The position numbers and the translations under genes are program-made. Under the pieces are notes generated by a model, which saw only the letters and a list, made by a program, of their open reading frames with translations, was not told the origin of the DNA and did not search any database. From JBIYSM02 sp044759095 (GTDB taxonomy: Bacteria; Bacillota; Bacilli; Brevibacillales; Brevibacillaceae), in NCBI RefSeq assembly GCF_044759095.2, contig NZ_JBIYSM020000064.1, forward strand, positions 1-15,076: DNA of 15,076 nucleotides, written 5' to 3'. Shown one piece after another: positions 1 to 6,575 of the stretch. Each line of letters begins with the position of its first letter. Position 1 is the first letter of the stretch.

Positions 1-20
1 GTTCGGGGCCCCGCCCGGCG

Positions 21-68
21 AAAAAAGGGACCCCACTCGGCTCAGCGATAGCTACCGCCGAGTGGGGT
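21..68 (-). terminator. Rho-independent terminator of the acyl-CoA operon
   Basis: Read on the minus strand, a perfect 12-bp stem (57-68 pairing with 30-41, ACCCCACTCGGC and its complement) encloses a 15-nt loop and is followed by a T tract (complement of 21-26). It lies about 40 nt past the stop codon of the acyl-CoA dehydrogenase gene, where the operon should end. The first 20 bases of the window hold nothing else I can name. Confidence 0.9.
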
Positions 69-106
69 GAGAATAGCGAATGCCGGGTGGGTTTTCTTAC
101 ATGGGA

Positions 107-1912
107 TTACACTTGCCAAAGCGGCAGCAGCCCCTCAAGCTCTTCAGCGGTGACCGTTCGGTATTCAACCAGCTGCTTGAAGAATCGCACATCCAGCATC
201 GGGTCGTCCTGAATCCCTCGCTTGGCTGGCTGCTGCAAGTGTTTTTTCACATACAGATGAGCCAGCACGTACTTGCGGGCGTTGCCGTCTTGCGTGAGCT
301 GGTCTTCCGCTTCGCCGACCAAACAGGCAAGCGAATAGAGGTCGACCATGTGGTCCGCAAGCGGTTTTAGCTTATAAGTCAGGTATTCAGGCGGCTGCTG
401 CATGAGATAGCGGAGATTGTCCTGCAGCAGCTCCAGTTCCTGCTCCAGACGGCGAACAAAGGGCTGAGAAAGCGTGTGCTTCCACGTGCCGATCCGCTCC
501 CGAATCATCTGCATAAAGTGGATATGGCTGTTTTCCTTTTGCATCACCCGGAGCAGATCCAGTGCCAAAATGTTGGACGTGCCCTCCCAAACGGTCAGCA
601 CCTGTGCGTCGCGAAGCAGCCGCGGTGTGACGTATTCCTCAATATATCCGTTTCCGCCGTGAATTTCGATTGCCACATGACTGCCTGCGACTGCCTGTTC
701 GCCGGTCCGGTACTTGAGGAGCGGAATCAAGAGGCGTGCCAGTGCCTGGTCTTTCACTGCTGCCTGTTCGCCCTGCATCCTGTCGAAGTACTGAATCATG
801 TCAAAGACCGCTCCCGTACTAACCTCCCAATCAAGCAGGAGGTCAACCAGCATCTCCCGGACCATCGGGTACTGATCAATCGGGGAGCCAAAAGCCCGAC
901 GTCGCTGTGCGTAATATGCCGCCTCATAAAAAGCGCGCCGCATGATGCCGACGGAAGCCACCGCGTTGCAAATGCGGGACAGGTTCAGCGCTTCCGCCAT
1001 GTATTTGAAACCGTTCTCGGGATTTCCGATCAGATAGCCTTCCGCCCCCTCCAGAAGCACCTCGGCGGAAGGTACCGCATTGACCCCCAGCTTCTCTTTT
1101 AGTCTTCTGACGGAGATCCGGTTTCGTTCTCCATCCGGTTTGACCCATGGCACGAGAAACAGACCCAATCCTTTCGTACCCGGCTTGGATGAGTCGACCC
1201 GCGCCAGCACGGTGGCCACCATCGCTCCGGCGTTGCTGGCAAAAAACTTTTCCCCGGTCAATCTGTACAGGCCTGGCTTTCCTGCTATCGGCTCTGCCAC
1301 CGTTGCGTTGGCCCCGACATCCGAGCCTCCCTGCCTTTCTGTCAGCCATGTGGCTCCTTCGAACAGCGTGTTGTAGTCACGAGAGATCAGTCCGGTCAAA
1401 TACCGCTGCTTCTGTTCCGCGCTGCCGTACCGGTGGAGCAGGTAGGCCGCCGACATCGTCAAAGTGACAGGGCAGTAGAATCCAGGCTCTGTCTGGCTGA
1501 CGAGATAACCCAGCATATAGGAGTAGGTGTAGGGCACCGTCTGTCCCAGTTCTGGAACCGGCTGGAACAGGTAGCTGACGATGCCGGTCCCGTAGACGTC
1601 GGCTACGGTCCGTTTGTACCCGTCATTGGTGAGAATTTCGGAAACATCCTCACCCAAACGGTTGTATTTGCGCAGGCGCGGTTTTCCTTCCCGATCCGTA
1701 TAAGCGGCCCGCTCATCCATCTCGCCTGCTGCATAGGCGCCCATTTTCGTCAACTCCCGCTCCGCCCACTCCTGCATCGACTGTGGCAGAAAACGTCTGA
1801 CAAGATACCGCAGGTTCGGATCAGCCGTGTAAAAATTACCCTCATCCGGTTGAGGATGGGGAATGTTGTCGCTGTACGCCCGCGTGTCGATCAACGGCTG
1901 CACCTTGCTCAT
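107..1912 (-). CDS. AidB-like acyl-CoA dehydrogenase family flavoprotein
   Basis: 601-residue FAD-dependent acyl-CoA dehydrogenase homologue, longer than the roughly 380-residue short/medium-chain enzymes, as in the AidB-like branch with an extra C-terminal helical region. Visible motifs are TERQGGSDVGAN (about 191-202, FAD/substrate region), GEKFFASNA (220-228), EIHGGNGYIEE (416-426) and VWEGTSN (441-447); E443 sits where many family members keep the catalytic base. The expected reaction is alpha,beta-dehydrogenation of an acyl-CoA with transfer of electrons to ETF; the substrate cannot be read from sequence. The ATG start overlaps the TGA of the upstream ligase gene (ATGA), so translation is probably coupled. 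A genuine AidB-type DNA-damage role is possible, but pairing with a ligase favours acyl-CoA catabolism. Confidence 0.93.
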   Translation of the reverse strand: MSKVQPLIDTRAYSDNIPHPQPDEGNFYTADPNLRYLVRRFLPQSMQEWAERELTKMGAYAAGEMDERAAYTDREGKPRLRKYNRLGEDVSEILTNDGYKRTVADVYGTGIVSYLFQPVPELGQTVPYTYSYMLGYLVSQTEPGFYCPVTLTMSAAYLLHRYGSAEQKQRYLTGLISRDYNTLFEGATWLTERQGGSDVGANATVAEPIAGKPGLYRLTGEKFFASNAGAMVATVLARVDSSKPGTKGLGLFLVPWVKPDGERNRISVRRLKEKLGVNAVPSAEVLLEGAEGYLIGNPENGFKYMAEALNLSRICNAVASVGIMRRAFYEAAYYAQRRRAFGSPIDQYPMVREMLVDLLLDWEVSTGAVFDMIQYFDRMQGEQAAVKDQALARLLIPLLKYRTGEQAVAGSHVAIEIHGGNGYIEEYVTPRLLRDAQVLTVWEGTSNILALDLLRVMQKENSHIHFMQMIRERIGTWKHTLSQPFVRRLEQELELLQDNLRYLMQQPPEYLTYKLKPLADHMVDLYSLACLVGEAEDQLTQDGNARKYVLAHLYVKKHLQQPAKRGIQDDPMLDVRFFKQLVEYRTVTAEELEGLLPLWQV

Positions 1913-3477
1913 GGTTGGTTGGCTCCTTTCCGGCTTTTCAGCTCGCGTAAAAAATGCTTTAAAATCTTCCCGCTGGCATTGCGAGGCAGCGTGTCAAGAC
2001 ACTCCGCCAGACGGGGAAGCTTGAAGTCCGCGACCCTCCCCTGTAAAAAGTGGCGCACCTCCTGCACCCAATCCTGATCGGGATCGGTTCCCGGCTTCAA
2101 CACCAGATACGCCTTGATCGTCTCACCCCACTCCGGATGGGGTACGCCGACTACCGCTGCTTCCTGGATGGCAGGATGGCGTTCCAGCTCCTGCTCCAGC
2201 TCCTTGGGATAGATGTTCACGCCGCCGCTGATAATGACATCCTTTTTCCGGTCGATGATCCATAAAAAGCCGTCTTCGTCCCAACGGCCGATGTCGCCGG
2301 TATAGACCCATCCCTCGCGCAATGCCTCCGCTGTCGCTTCCGGGTTGTTGTAGTAGCCCTTCATCGCACCTTCCCCGCGGATTCTTATCTCACCCGGAAA
2401 GCCCCGTCCAACGGGTTGTCCGGACTCATCGACCACGTCCACTTCTGCAAACAAAACCGCCCGGTTGCCGACGCTTCCCGCCTTGTCCGGATGTTCGCCG
2501 TGCATCAGACACGTACCGGTAGGACCGGCCTCCGTAAGCCCGTACAGGCAGGCCAGTTTCTCCCGCCGAAAGTACGTTTCCATCTGTCGGGCCATATCTT
2601 TGGAAAGGGGGGCGCCTCCGTACATCCAGTAACGGACGGATGAGAGGTCGTAACGGTGGAAGTCGGGATGTTTCATCGTCAGCAAATAAGCGACGGGAGC
2701 ACCGAAAAAGTGGGTGATTCGCTGCTCCTGCACCAACTGGAGCAAAAGCTCCGGACTGAAGGCGGGAGCCAGCACCTGCGTCGCCCCATTCATGATACTC
2801 GGGATAAAAAACAAATGAAGCGGAGCGGAATGGCTGAGCGGCATCAACTGTAAAATGCGGGAGCGGTGGGTAATGGAGAGTTCAATCGAGATCATGTTGG
2901 CGATGGTAAGCAGGCTGCGATGAGTAAACAACACACCTTTGGGACGACCGGTGGTACCGGAGGTGTACAGCATGCTTGCCTCACTGTCTTCATGGGCGTC
3001 CGGCAGGTCCGGATCTATTGAGAGCGCTTTCATTTCTTCCGGCAAATCGCCGGTCTGCCAGTCCTCTATGCCGATCCATCCAGGCTCGCTTCCCCCTGTT
3101 TTGACTGTGACGAGCGAGGGATGTTTGGCCGGCAGCTCCCTTACTCCCGGCAGCAGCATGTCATGTACAACCAGCCCTTTTGCACCGGAGTGCTCCAGGA
3201 TGTAGAGGACCTCCTCCTGGGCAGAACGCGCATTGATCGGGACAACGATACCGCCGCAGCGCATCACCGCCATATACATGATGGCAAACTCAGGGCAATT
3301 GGGCATCAACAGCACGACGCGGTCTCCTTGAGACACGCCCCGTTCACGCAGCCGGCATGCCCAGAGATTGGCCGCGTCGTTCCACTGGGAAAATGTCACA
3401 TGCCGACCGCCCATGATCAGGGCCGGCTTGTCGGCGTACTTGCGTCCATTGACAGCAAGAAGTGCGGATACATTCAC
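1909..3477 (-). CDS. AMP-forming acyl-CoA synthetase (fatty-acid--CoA ligase family)
   Basis: 522-residue class I adenylate-forming enzyme that would activate a carboxylic acid to acyl-AMP and then acyl-CoA. Motifs in order: P-loop YTSGTTGRPKG (171-181), YGLTEAGPT (312-320), YTGDIGRWDEDGF (392-404), DRKKDVIISGG hinge region (409-419) and C-terminal PRNASGK with the catalytic lysine near 504. No transmembrane segment or signal is seen, so it is cytoplasmic. I chose the GTG at 3477: it is preceded by AAAGAGGG at suitable spacing and overlaps the TGA of the MerR remnant upstream (GTGA). The product would feed the co-transcribed acyl-CoA dehydrogenase. Chain length (medium, long or branched/aromatic) is not decidable by eye. 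Confidence 0.94.
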   Translation of the reverse strand: MNVSALLAVNGRKYADKPALIMGGRHVTFSQWNDAANLWACRLRERGVSQGDRVVLLMPNCPEFAIMYMAVMRCGGIVVPINARSAQEEVLYILEHSGAKGLVVHDMLLPGVRELPAKHPSLVTVKTGGSEPGWIGIEDWQTGDLPEEMKALSIDPDLPDAHEDSEASMLYTSGTTGRPKGVLFTHRSLLTIANMISIELSITHRSRILQLMPLSHSAPLHLFFIPSIMNGATQVLAPAFSPELLLQLVQEQRITHFFGAPVAYLLTMKHPDFHRYDLSSVRYWMYGGAPLSKDMARQMETYFRREKLACLYGLTEAGPTGTCLMHGEHPDKAGSVGNRAVLFAEVDVVDESGQPVGRGFPGEIRIRGEGAMKGYYNNPEATAEALREGWVYTGDIGRWDEDGFLWIIDRKKDVIISGGVNIYPKELEQELERHPAIQEAAVVGVPHPEWGETIKAYLVLKPGTDPDQDWVQEVRHFLQGRVADFKLPRLAECLDTLPRNASGKILKHFLRELKSRKGANQP

Positions 3478-3606
3478 GAGTGTTTACCCTCTTTCGTCTC
3501 TTGCAATTTTTGTTCAAACTTTTGCTTGTAGACGAGAATGTCTTCGCGCAGGTTGATCAACCCGGTGATTTTCTCGTCAATCTCCTTCAGCTTTTGGTTG
3601 CCTCAT
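3474..3606 (-). pseudogene. Remnant of a MerR-type regulator gene (start plus C-terminal coiled coil)
   Basis: From 3599 to 3474 the minus strand encodes 41 helical, charged residues (starting NQKLKEIDEKITGL and ending QETKEGKHS) that stop at a TGA overlapping the GTG of the ligase gene. This resembles the C-terminal dimerisation coil of MerR-family regulators and has no start of its own. Just upstream, CAGGAAG precedes ATG at 3606-3604, which opens a 9-codon peptide (MRQPKAEGD) ending at TGA 3579-3577. The simplest reading is an internal out-of-frame deletion that kept the start region and the last 41 codons and removed the DNA-binding domain. The family assignment rests on coil character, operon position and the operator-like palindrome upstream, so it is moderately supported. 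Confidence 0.55.
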
Positions 3607-3671
3607 GCTGTCTTCCTGCAGAATGATGGCAGCGGCCCCCCTTCCAAACTTTTCTGAATTATCTATAAATG

Positions 3672-3700
3672 ATGTTACTTCGCGTTTACGTTACCGTCAA
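3672..3700 (-). promoter_or_regulatory. Sigma-A-like promoter with overlapping MerR-type palindromic operator
   Basis: On the minus strand TTGACG (3700-3695), a 17-nt spacer and TAACAT (3677-3672) form a plausible -35/-10 pair for the acyl-CoA operon. Overlapping it is the imperfect palindrome TTTACGTTACCGTCAA (3685-3700, plus-strand reading). This resembles operators of LiuR-type MerR regulators of branched-chain and fatty-acid catabolism (consensus near TTTACGTWAACGTAAA, from memory). The rest of the 3607-3790 gap holds no gene, and I see no convincing promoter for cwlJ in it. Confidence 0.45.
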
Positions 3701-3790
3701 CTTGCATTTTCAGAAAGTTTTCTCTAGACAATCACCTAATCACGCTTTGTCAATATATTGTAAGTGTGAGTTTTTGGAGGAGGTGAAGCG

Positions 3791-4213
3791 ATGGCCGTCA
3801 TAAAAGCGAACTCCAACGATATTGACCTGCTTGCTCGCCTGATCCGCGCCGAAGCGGAAGGCGAGGGCGAACTGGGCATGCTGATGGTCGGCAACGTGGG
3901 AGTGAACCGGATTTTATCGAACTGCCTTGATTTCAGAGGCATCCGCAGCATGCGCGAGATGGTGTTTCAATCCCCAGGCGGATTCGAAGCGGTGCAAAAA
4001 CCGTACTTTTACCAGCGGGCCCGGGATCGGGAAAGACGCCTTGCGAGACGCAACGTTAGAGGAGAGCGTCAGCATCCGGCCTCTTATTCGCTCTGGTTTT
4101 TCCGCCCTACAGGTAATTGTCCCCCAACCTGGTTCAATCAGCGTAACGCAGGCCGCTTTAAAGCTCACTGTTTCTTCCAGCCAAGAAGACAAGACTGCCC
4201 GCGAGTCTATTAA
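3791..4213 (+). CDS. cwlJ: Spore cortex-lytic enzyme CwlJ (cell wall hydrolase)
   Basis: 140-residue protein of the SleB/CwlJ hydrolase family, close to the usual CwlJ length of about 140. It lacks the signal peptide and peptidoglycan-binding domain of SleB, consistent with CwlJ, which is made in the mother cell and held in the coat/outer cortex. The N-terminal LARLIRAEAEGEGELGM (15-31) carries the conserved glutamate cluster of the active site, and the C-terminal WFNQRNAGRFKAHCFF...DCPRVY block is characteristic. It degrades muramic-delta-lactam cortex peptidoglycan during germination, notably in response to Ca-dipicolinate. The ATG follows an exceptionally strong site, GGAGGAGGTGA. gerQ follows after 15 nt, so the two form an operon. 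Mother-cell (sigma-E) control is expected from the family but I could not find a clear promoter box. Confidence 0.95.
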   Translation: MAVIKANSNDIDLLARLIRAEAEGEGELGMLMVGNVGVNRILSNCLDFRGIRSMREMVFQSPGGFEAVQKPYFYQRARDRERRLARRNVRGERQHPASYSLWFFRPTGNCPPTWFNQRNAGRFKAHCFFQPRRQDCPRVY

Positions 4214-4228
4214 AGGAGAGAGTATGTC

Positions 4229-4657
4229 ATGAGTCAGCAACCGCATAACCTATCCTACGCCAGCTACCCTTATCCCTATACCGACAGCCCCTACCCGTCC
4301 TCCGGTTATTCTTATCAAATGACACAGCAGCAAATCGTTCCCCAACAACCCAGCGGCTCCGTCATTCCCGGCGTACCCGGAGTACCTGGTCAGTTCGTTG
4401 AGGAATCCTATATTGAAAACATCCTTCGCTTGAACCTGGGAAAAGTCATTACCGTTTATCAAACATTTGAAAACAACACCCAATGGAATGCAAAAATCTT
4501 CCGCGGCAGACTGGAAGCGGCCGGGCGCGACCACATCATCCTGAGCGATCCGCAAACAGGCAGACGCTACCTTCTGCTGATGGTAAACACAGACTACATC
4601 ACGGCGGATGAAGAGCTGAATTACGTGCCGCCGATGATCCCGCCCGGCATTCGCTAA
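4229..4657 (+). CDS. gerQ: Spore coat protein GerQ
   Basis: 142-residue spore coat protein, required in B. subtilis for CwlJ localisation and Ca-dipicolinate-triggered germination. The first 50 residues are low complexity, rich in Tyr, Pro, Ser and Gln (YPYPYTDSPYPSSGY, then QQQ and VPGVPGVPG stretches). The conserved core runs from about residue 52 (FVEESYIENILRLNLGKVITVY) to the end and contains DHIILSDPQTGRRYLLLMVNTDYI. The start is the ATG at 4229 after AAAGGAGAGAG; a nearer ATG at 4223 stops at once. Unlike the B. subtilis protein, whose N-terminal lysines are crosslinked by transglutaminase, the N-terminal tail here has no lysine. The hairpin at the adjacent IS end is the only visible terminator. 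Confidence 0.95.
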   Translation: MSQQPHNLSYASYPYPYTDSPYPSSGYSYQMTQQQIVPQQPSGSVIPGVPGVPGQFVEESYIENILRLNLGKVITVYQTFENNTQWNAKIFRGRLEAAGRDHIILSDPQTGRRYLLLMVNTDYITADEELNYVPPMIPPGIR

Positions 4658-4677
4658 ACATCAAGGTTGCCAACACG

Positions 4678-4697
4678 AAAAGGGGCTGTCCCATAAG
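4678..4697 (+). repeat. Left terminal inverted repeat of the IS
   Basis: AAAAGGGGCTGTCCCATAAG matches the reverse complement of 5715-5734 at all 20 positions. The A4/T4 at the outermost positions could be target sequence instead of element. Confidence 0.9.
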
Positions 4698-4729
4698 TAG
4701 ATTTTCTACGGAGGGTCAGCCTCTTTTTC
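4678..4729 (+). terminator. Left IS-end hairpin acting as terminator after gerQ
   Basis: In the plus-strand transcript the left repeat GGGGCTGTCCC pairs with GGGTCAGCCTC (one mismatch and one G-U pair), extended by AAAA/TTTT. An inner stem GTAGA/CTAC lies inside, and the hairpin ends in CTCTTTTTCTTCT. It begins 20 nt past the gerQ stop, and no other terminator is present there. Confidence 0.65.
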
Positions 4730-4779
4730 TTCTAAATTTGTCCTGTATTTTAAAAATCAGTCGGGTAAGAAGGTTATTC

Positions 4780-5601
4780 CTACCCGATGCGACGAACCGC
4801 CAACTGATACCCTTCTTCACTTCGTAGCTTTTCTCGTATCTGTTGTTTGAAACGTTGATACGGTAAGCTTACTTTCACTTCCCGATTGCCTTTTGCTTTC
4901 GTACAAGATGGCTTCAGCGGACAACCTTCACAACTCAGACTTCGGTAATGCCGATGCCGGATTTCATACCCACTTTCCGTCTTTTCCTTGCTCTCATAAC
5001 AAAAGGTCAGTATTTGCCCAGCCGCACAAATCCAAACGTCCTCCGCCTCGTCATACTGCCAGTTGTCAATCTTGCCAATTTCGTTTTTCCAGGCTTTCTG
5101 CTTCTCTTTATGATAGGTACTGTACTTCACCAATGCTTCCACTCGTTCACTTTCCAGGAAGACATAGTTCTCTTCCCCGCCGTAGCCAGCATCTGCAATG
5201 ATGGTGGAAGGGAGTTTGCCGAGAGAAAAAATCGAGGCCAATGCCAACCAGTATACTTTCGTCTGGAAAAAAGCAGTGGACAAGCATCACGCCAAGTTGC
5301 AGGAGAAGGTAAAAGAACTATTTGCCAAGATCGAGGAACTTGAGAAGGAAGAAGATCAGCAGTATCGCACTCAGGATTTTCCGGAGTAATTCCAGTACAG
5401 ATGAAAATACGGTTTCCCATACATCCTTCATCCGCTCCGAGCGAAAGCGATTGATGGTGCGAAAATCCATGCCGCAGCAAAAATCTCATCGTCTAACCGA
5501 TTCACCATATCATTGACGACTCGAACAGGATGATTTTGGGGGATGTCCTCTTCTAAATCTATTGGAAGGAATAGTTGATTCATGTTATACTCAATAAACA
5601 A
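4780..5601 (-). pseudogene. Broken IS1182-family transposase gene
   Basis: The reading begins at TTG 5601-5599, preceded by GGAGAGGG, and gives an N-terminal part with MNQLFLPIDLEEDIPQNHPV, typical of IS1182 transposases. A deletion and frameshift near 5468-5475 joins it to FRTINRFRSERMKDVW (to about 5390). Then comes an inverted block (about 5228-5388). Reading resumes at GKLPSTIIADAGYGGEENY (about 5225), which carries the second catalytic Asp of the DDE triad, and continues through the cysteine-containing C-terminal region (CEGCPLKPSC). It stops at 4780, right after QLAVRRIG. The region with the first Asp and the C-terminal block with the catalytic Glu are absent, so the gene is dead. Confidence 0.85.
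5228..5388 (+). pseudogene. Inverted middle segment of the IS1182 transposase
   Basis: On the plus strand, opposite to the rest of the transposase, this block encodes KIEANANQYTFVWKKAVDKH followed by a coiled coil (KLQEKVKELFAKIEELEKEE) and then DQQY. In IS1182 transposases this sequence normally follows the FRTINRF...VLELL part and precedes the IADAGYG part. Here it sits between exactly those two parts but is flipped. Edges are approximate, about 10 to 20 nt either way. Confidence 0.75.
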
Positions 5602-5680
5602 AGAAACCCTCTCCTTTTGTAAGTGTTTGGTGGTACTTACATTTTACCAAAGGATGGTTTCTTTTTTGTTTTCTACATTG

Positions 5681-5734
5681 AAAAAAGGGGCGATCCCTCA
5701 GCCATTTTTTATGGCTTATGGGACAGCCCCTTTT
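5681..5734 (-). terminator. Right IS-end hairpin acting as terminator after pilZ
   Basis: In the minus-strand transcript the repeat GGGGCTGTCCC pairs with GGGATCGCCCC (one mismatch and one G-U pair). An inner GCCA/TGGC stem lies inside, and a TTTTTT tract follows. It begins at the pilZ stop codon and is the only terminator visible for that gene. Confidence 0.65.
5715..5734 (-). repeat. Right terminal inverted repeat of the IS
   Basis: CTTATGGGACAGCCCCTTTT is the exact reverse complement of 4678-4697. Its last two bases overlap the TAA stop codon of pilZ (5733-5735). Confidence 0.9.
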
Positions 5735-6176
5735 ACTGTTTGCTTCTCAGATAGGCAAGCCGGTCACCGACCAGAAAACGGCCGCTTGGCGGAGAGACCC
5801 CTTTTTTCAGCCGAATCGCCAATCGATTAAAGATTCGGGCGATTTCTATATGCTTTTCTTCGTCCATGGTAAATTTTACGCCGTACTCGTAAATGCCTTC
5901 GTCACATTCATTGTTCCGCACAACGTTCCCGTACATTTCTACTCGCTGGGAAAGAACCTCCGTCTCAAATTGCAGAACAATTTCCGGGTGTGCTGGCAAA
6001 CGCAAACAGGTCTGAAAGCGCAAACCGCCAGGACCTATGTCCACGATGAGTACTTCTGCACTGCCCACTTCCAGTGACTTCCCCTTAATCATGACAATCG
6101 TCATATCAGCACACAGGGGCGGGTCCAGTTCTACCCGAAAGTACTGCCGTTTTTGGTCAGTACTGGCCACCATCAC
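5733..6176 (-). CDS. PilZ-domain protein
   Basis: 147-residue stand-alone PilZ domain, a family that binds cyclic di-GMP and transmits it to motility, envelope or other targets. The N-terminal arginine motif RQYFR (10-14, RxxxR) is intact. The second motif, normally (D/N)xSxxG, reads D46-I-G-P-G-G51, with glycine in place of serine, so nucleotide binding is plausible but weaker evidence than usual. No membrane segment or partner domain is seen. The start is GTG 6176 or the adjacent ATG 6173; AGAGGTGA lies 6 to 9 nt upstream and fits both. The TAA stop sits on the inner edge of the IS repeat, so the last residues (about LAYLRSKQ) may have been set by the insertion. It is probably monocistronic, with a terminator upstream (6253-6308). 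Confidence 0.85.
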   Translation of the reverse strand: MMVASTDQKRQYFRVELDPPLCADMTIVMIKGKSLEVGSAEVLIVDIGPGGLRFQTCLRLPAHPEIVLQFETEVLSQRVEMYGNVVRNNECDEGIYEYGVKFTMDEEKHIEIARIFNRLAIRLKKGVSPPSGRFLVGDRLAYLRSKQ

Positions 6177-6213
6177 GCTATTTCACCTCTTTTCCAAGCC
6201 AATCGATCCGCAC

Positions 6214-6236
6214 GTATCCAATCTATTTAAGGATAC
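6214..6236. promoter_or_regulatory. Dyad upstream of pilZ
   Basis: GTATCC (6214-6219) and GGATAC (6231-6236) form a perfect 6-bp inverted repeat with an 11-nt AT-rich centre (AATCTATTTAA), about 40 nt upstream of the pilZ start. It could be an operator or a small RNA hairpin. I cannot assign a protein. Confidence 0.3.
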
Positions 6237-6252
6237 CATGGATATACAGCAG

Positions 6253-6308
6253 AAAAAAGCACCGGGATCACAGAGCACTAAAAAAGTGCTCTCGATCGGC
6301 GCTTTTTC
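6253..6308 (-). terminator. Terminator after the small membrane protein gene
   Basis: A long imperfect stem with core AGAGCACT/AGTGCTCT, flanked by AAGCRCCG and CGGYGCTT arms, ends on the minus strand in a TTTTTT run (6253-6258). It lies just past the stop at 6315. The plus strand also ends in CTTTTTCTTT, so it may work in both directions. Confidence 0.8.
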
Positions 6309-6314
6309 TTTCCA

Positions 6315-6485
6315 TTATCTCTTGGGTTTGGGGAAATGAATGTCTTTTCGCGAGAGGTTGTAGTGTTCCCAGAGGTAGTTCATGTCGTGACGGACGGTAT
6401 CGTGGAGGACCAGTTTTAAAACCAGTTTCACAACCAGCCACACAATCAGCAGAAGTACCAAAACCAGGTACATGAGCGCAAGCAT
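6315..6485 (-). CDS. 56-residue single-pass membrane protein, unknown function
   Basis: The protein begins MLALMYLVLVLLLIVWLVVK, a hydrophobic helix spanning about residues 2 to 27. A basic, aromatic tail follows (HDMNYLWEHYNLSRKDIHFP, then KPKR). I chose the ATG at 6485 because AAGGGGGG lies about 8 nt upstream; the frame stays open to 6539 but the upstream ATG has no ribosome site. The gene has its own terminator and stands alone between the YcdB/YcdC gene and pilZ. I do not recognise a family; a small sporulation or envelope membrane protein would fit the size. Confidence 0.7.
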   Translation of the reverse strand: MLALMYLVLVLLLIVWLVVKLVLKLVLHDTVRHDMNYLWEHYNLSRKDIHFPKPKR

Positions 6486-6513
6486 TGTGCCATCCCCCCT
6501 TACGTTTACTATC

Positions 6514-6541
6514 ACTATATGGGGGAGGCTGCAAAACATTC
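6514..6541 (-). promoter_or_regulatory. Possible sigma-E-type promoter of the small membrane protein gene
   Basis: The minus strand reads GAATGTT (6541-6535), 13 nt, then CATATAGT (6521-6514). From memory the Bacillus mother-cell sigma-E consensus is about KMATATT, 14 nt, CATACAHT, so both boxes match well while the spacer is one short. A sigma-A -10 (TATAGT) with a poor -35 is the alternative. Confidence 0.3.
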
Positions 6542-6575
6542 TATGGAATTTTGAAAGAGATGCTAGGCGATTTCC

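Larger units (their letters stand above)
4678..5734. mobile_element. Decayed IS1182-family insertion sequence
   Basis: A 1057-bp element bounded by perfect 20-bp inverted repeats (AAAAGGGGCTGTCCCATAAG). It contains pieces of an IS1182-type DDE transposase on the minus strand plus one piece on the plus strand. Intact family members are about 1.6-1.9 kb, so several hundred bases are missing. It sits between the convergent gerQ and pilZ genes; its right end touches the pilZ stop codon. The flanks (..CAACACG and ACTGTTTG..) show no convincing target duplication. It cannot encode a working transposase and could move only if helped in trans. Confidence 0.88.

Noticed and set aside
476..1102. 208-codon plus-strand open frame
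   Set aside because: Antisense shadow of the acyl-CoA dehydrogenase.
3640..3725. Loose inverted repeat ACTTTTCTGAA / TTCAGAAAGT
   Set aside because: Arms are AT-rich, differ by an indel and lie about 45 nt apart; chance is likely.
3701..3790. Search for a sigma-E or sigma-K promoter for cwlJ
   Set aside because: TCAATATATTG is AT-rich, but no pair of boxes at correct spacing could be defended.
5127..5489. Minus-strand 120-codon frame across the IS
   Set aside because: It crosses the inverted block and out-of-frame transposase sequence; no part reads as the transposase in this frame.
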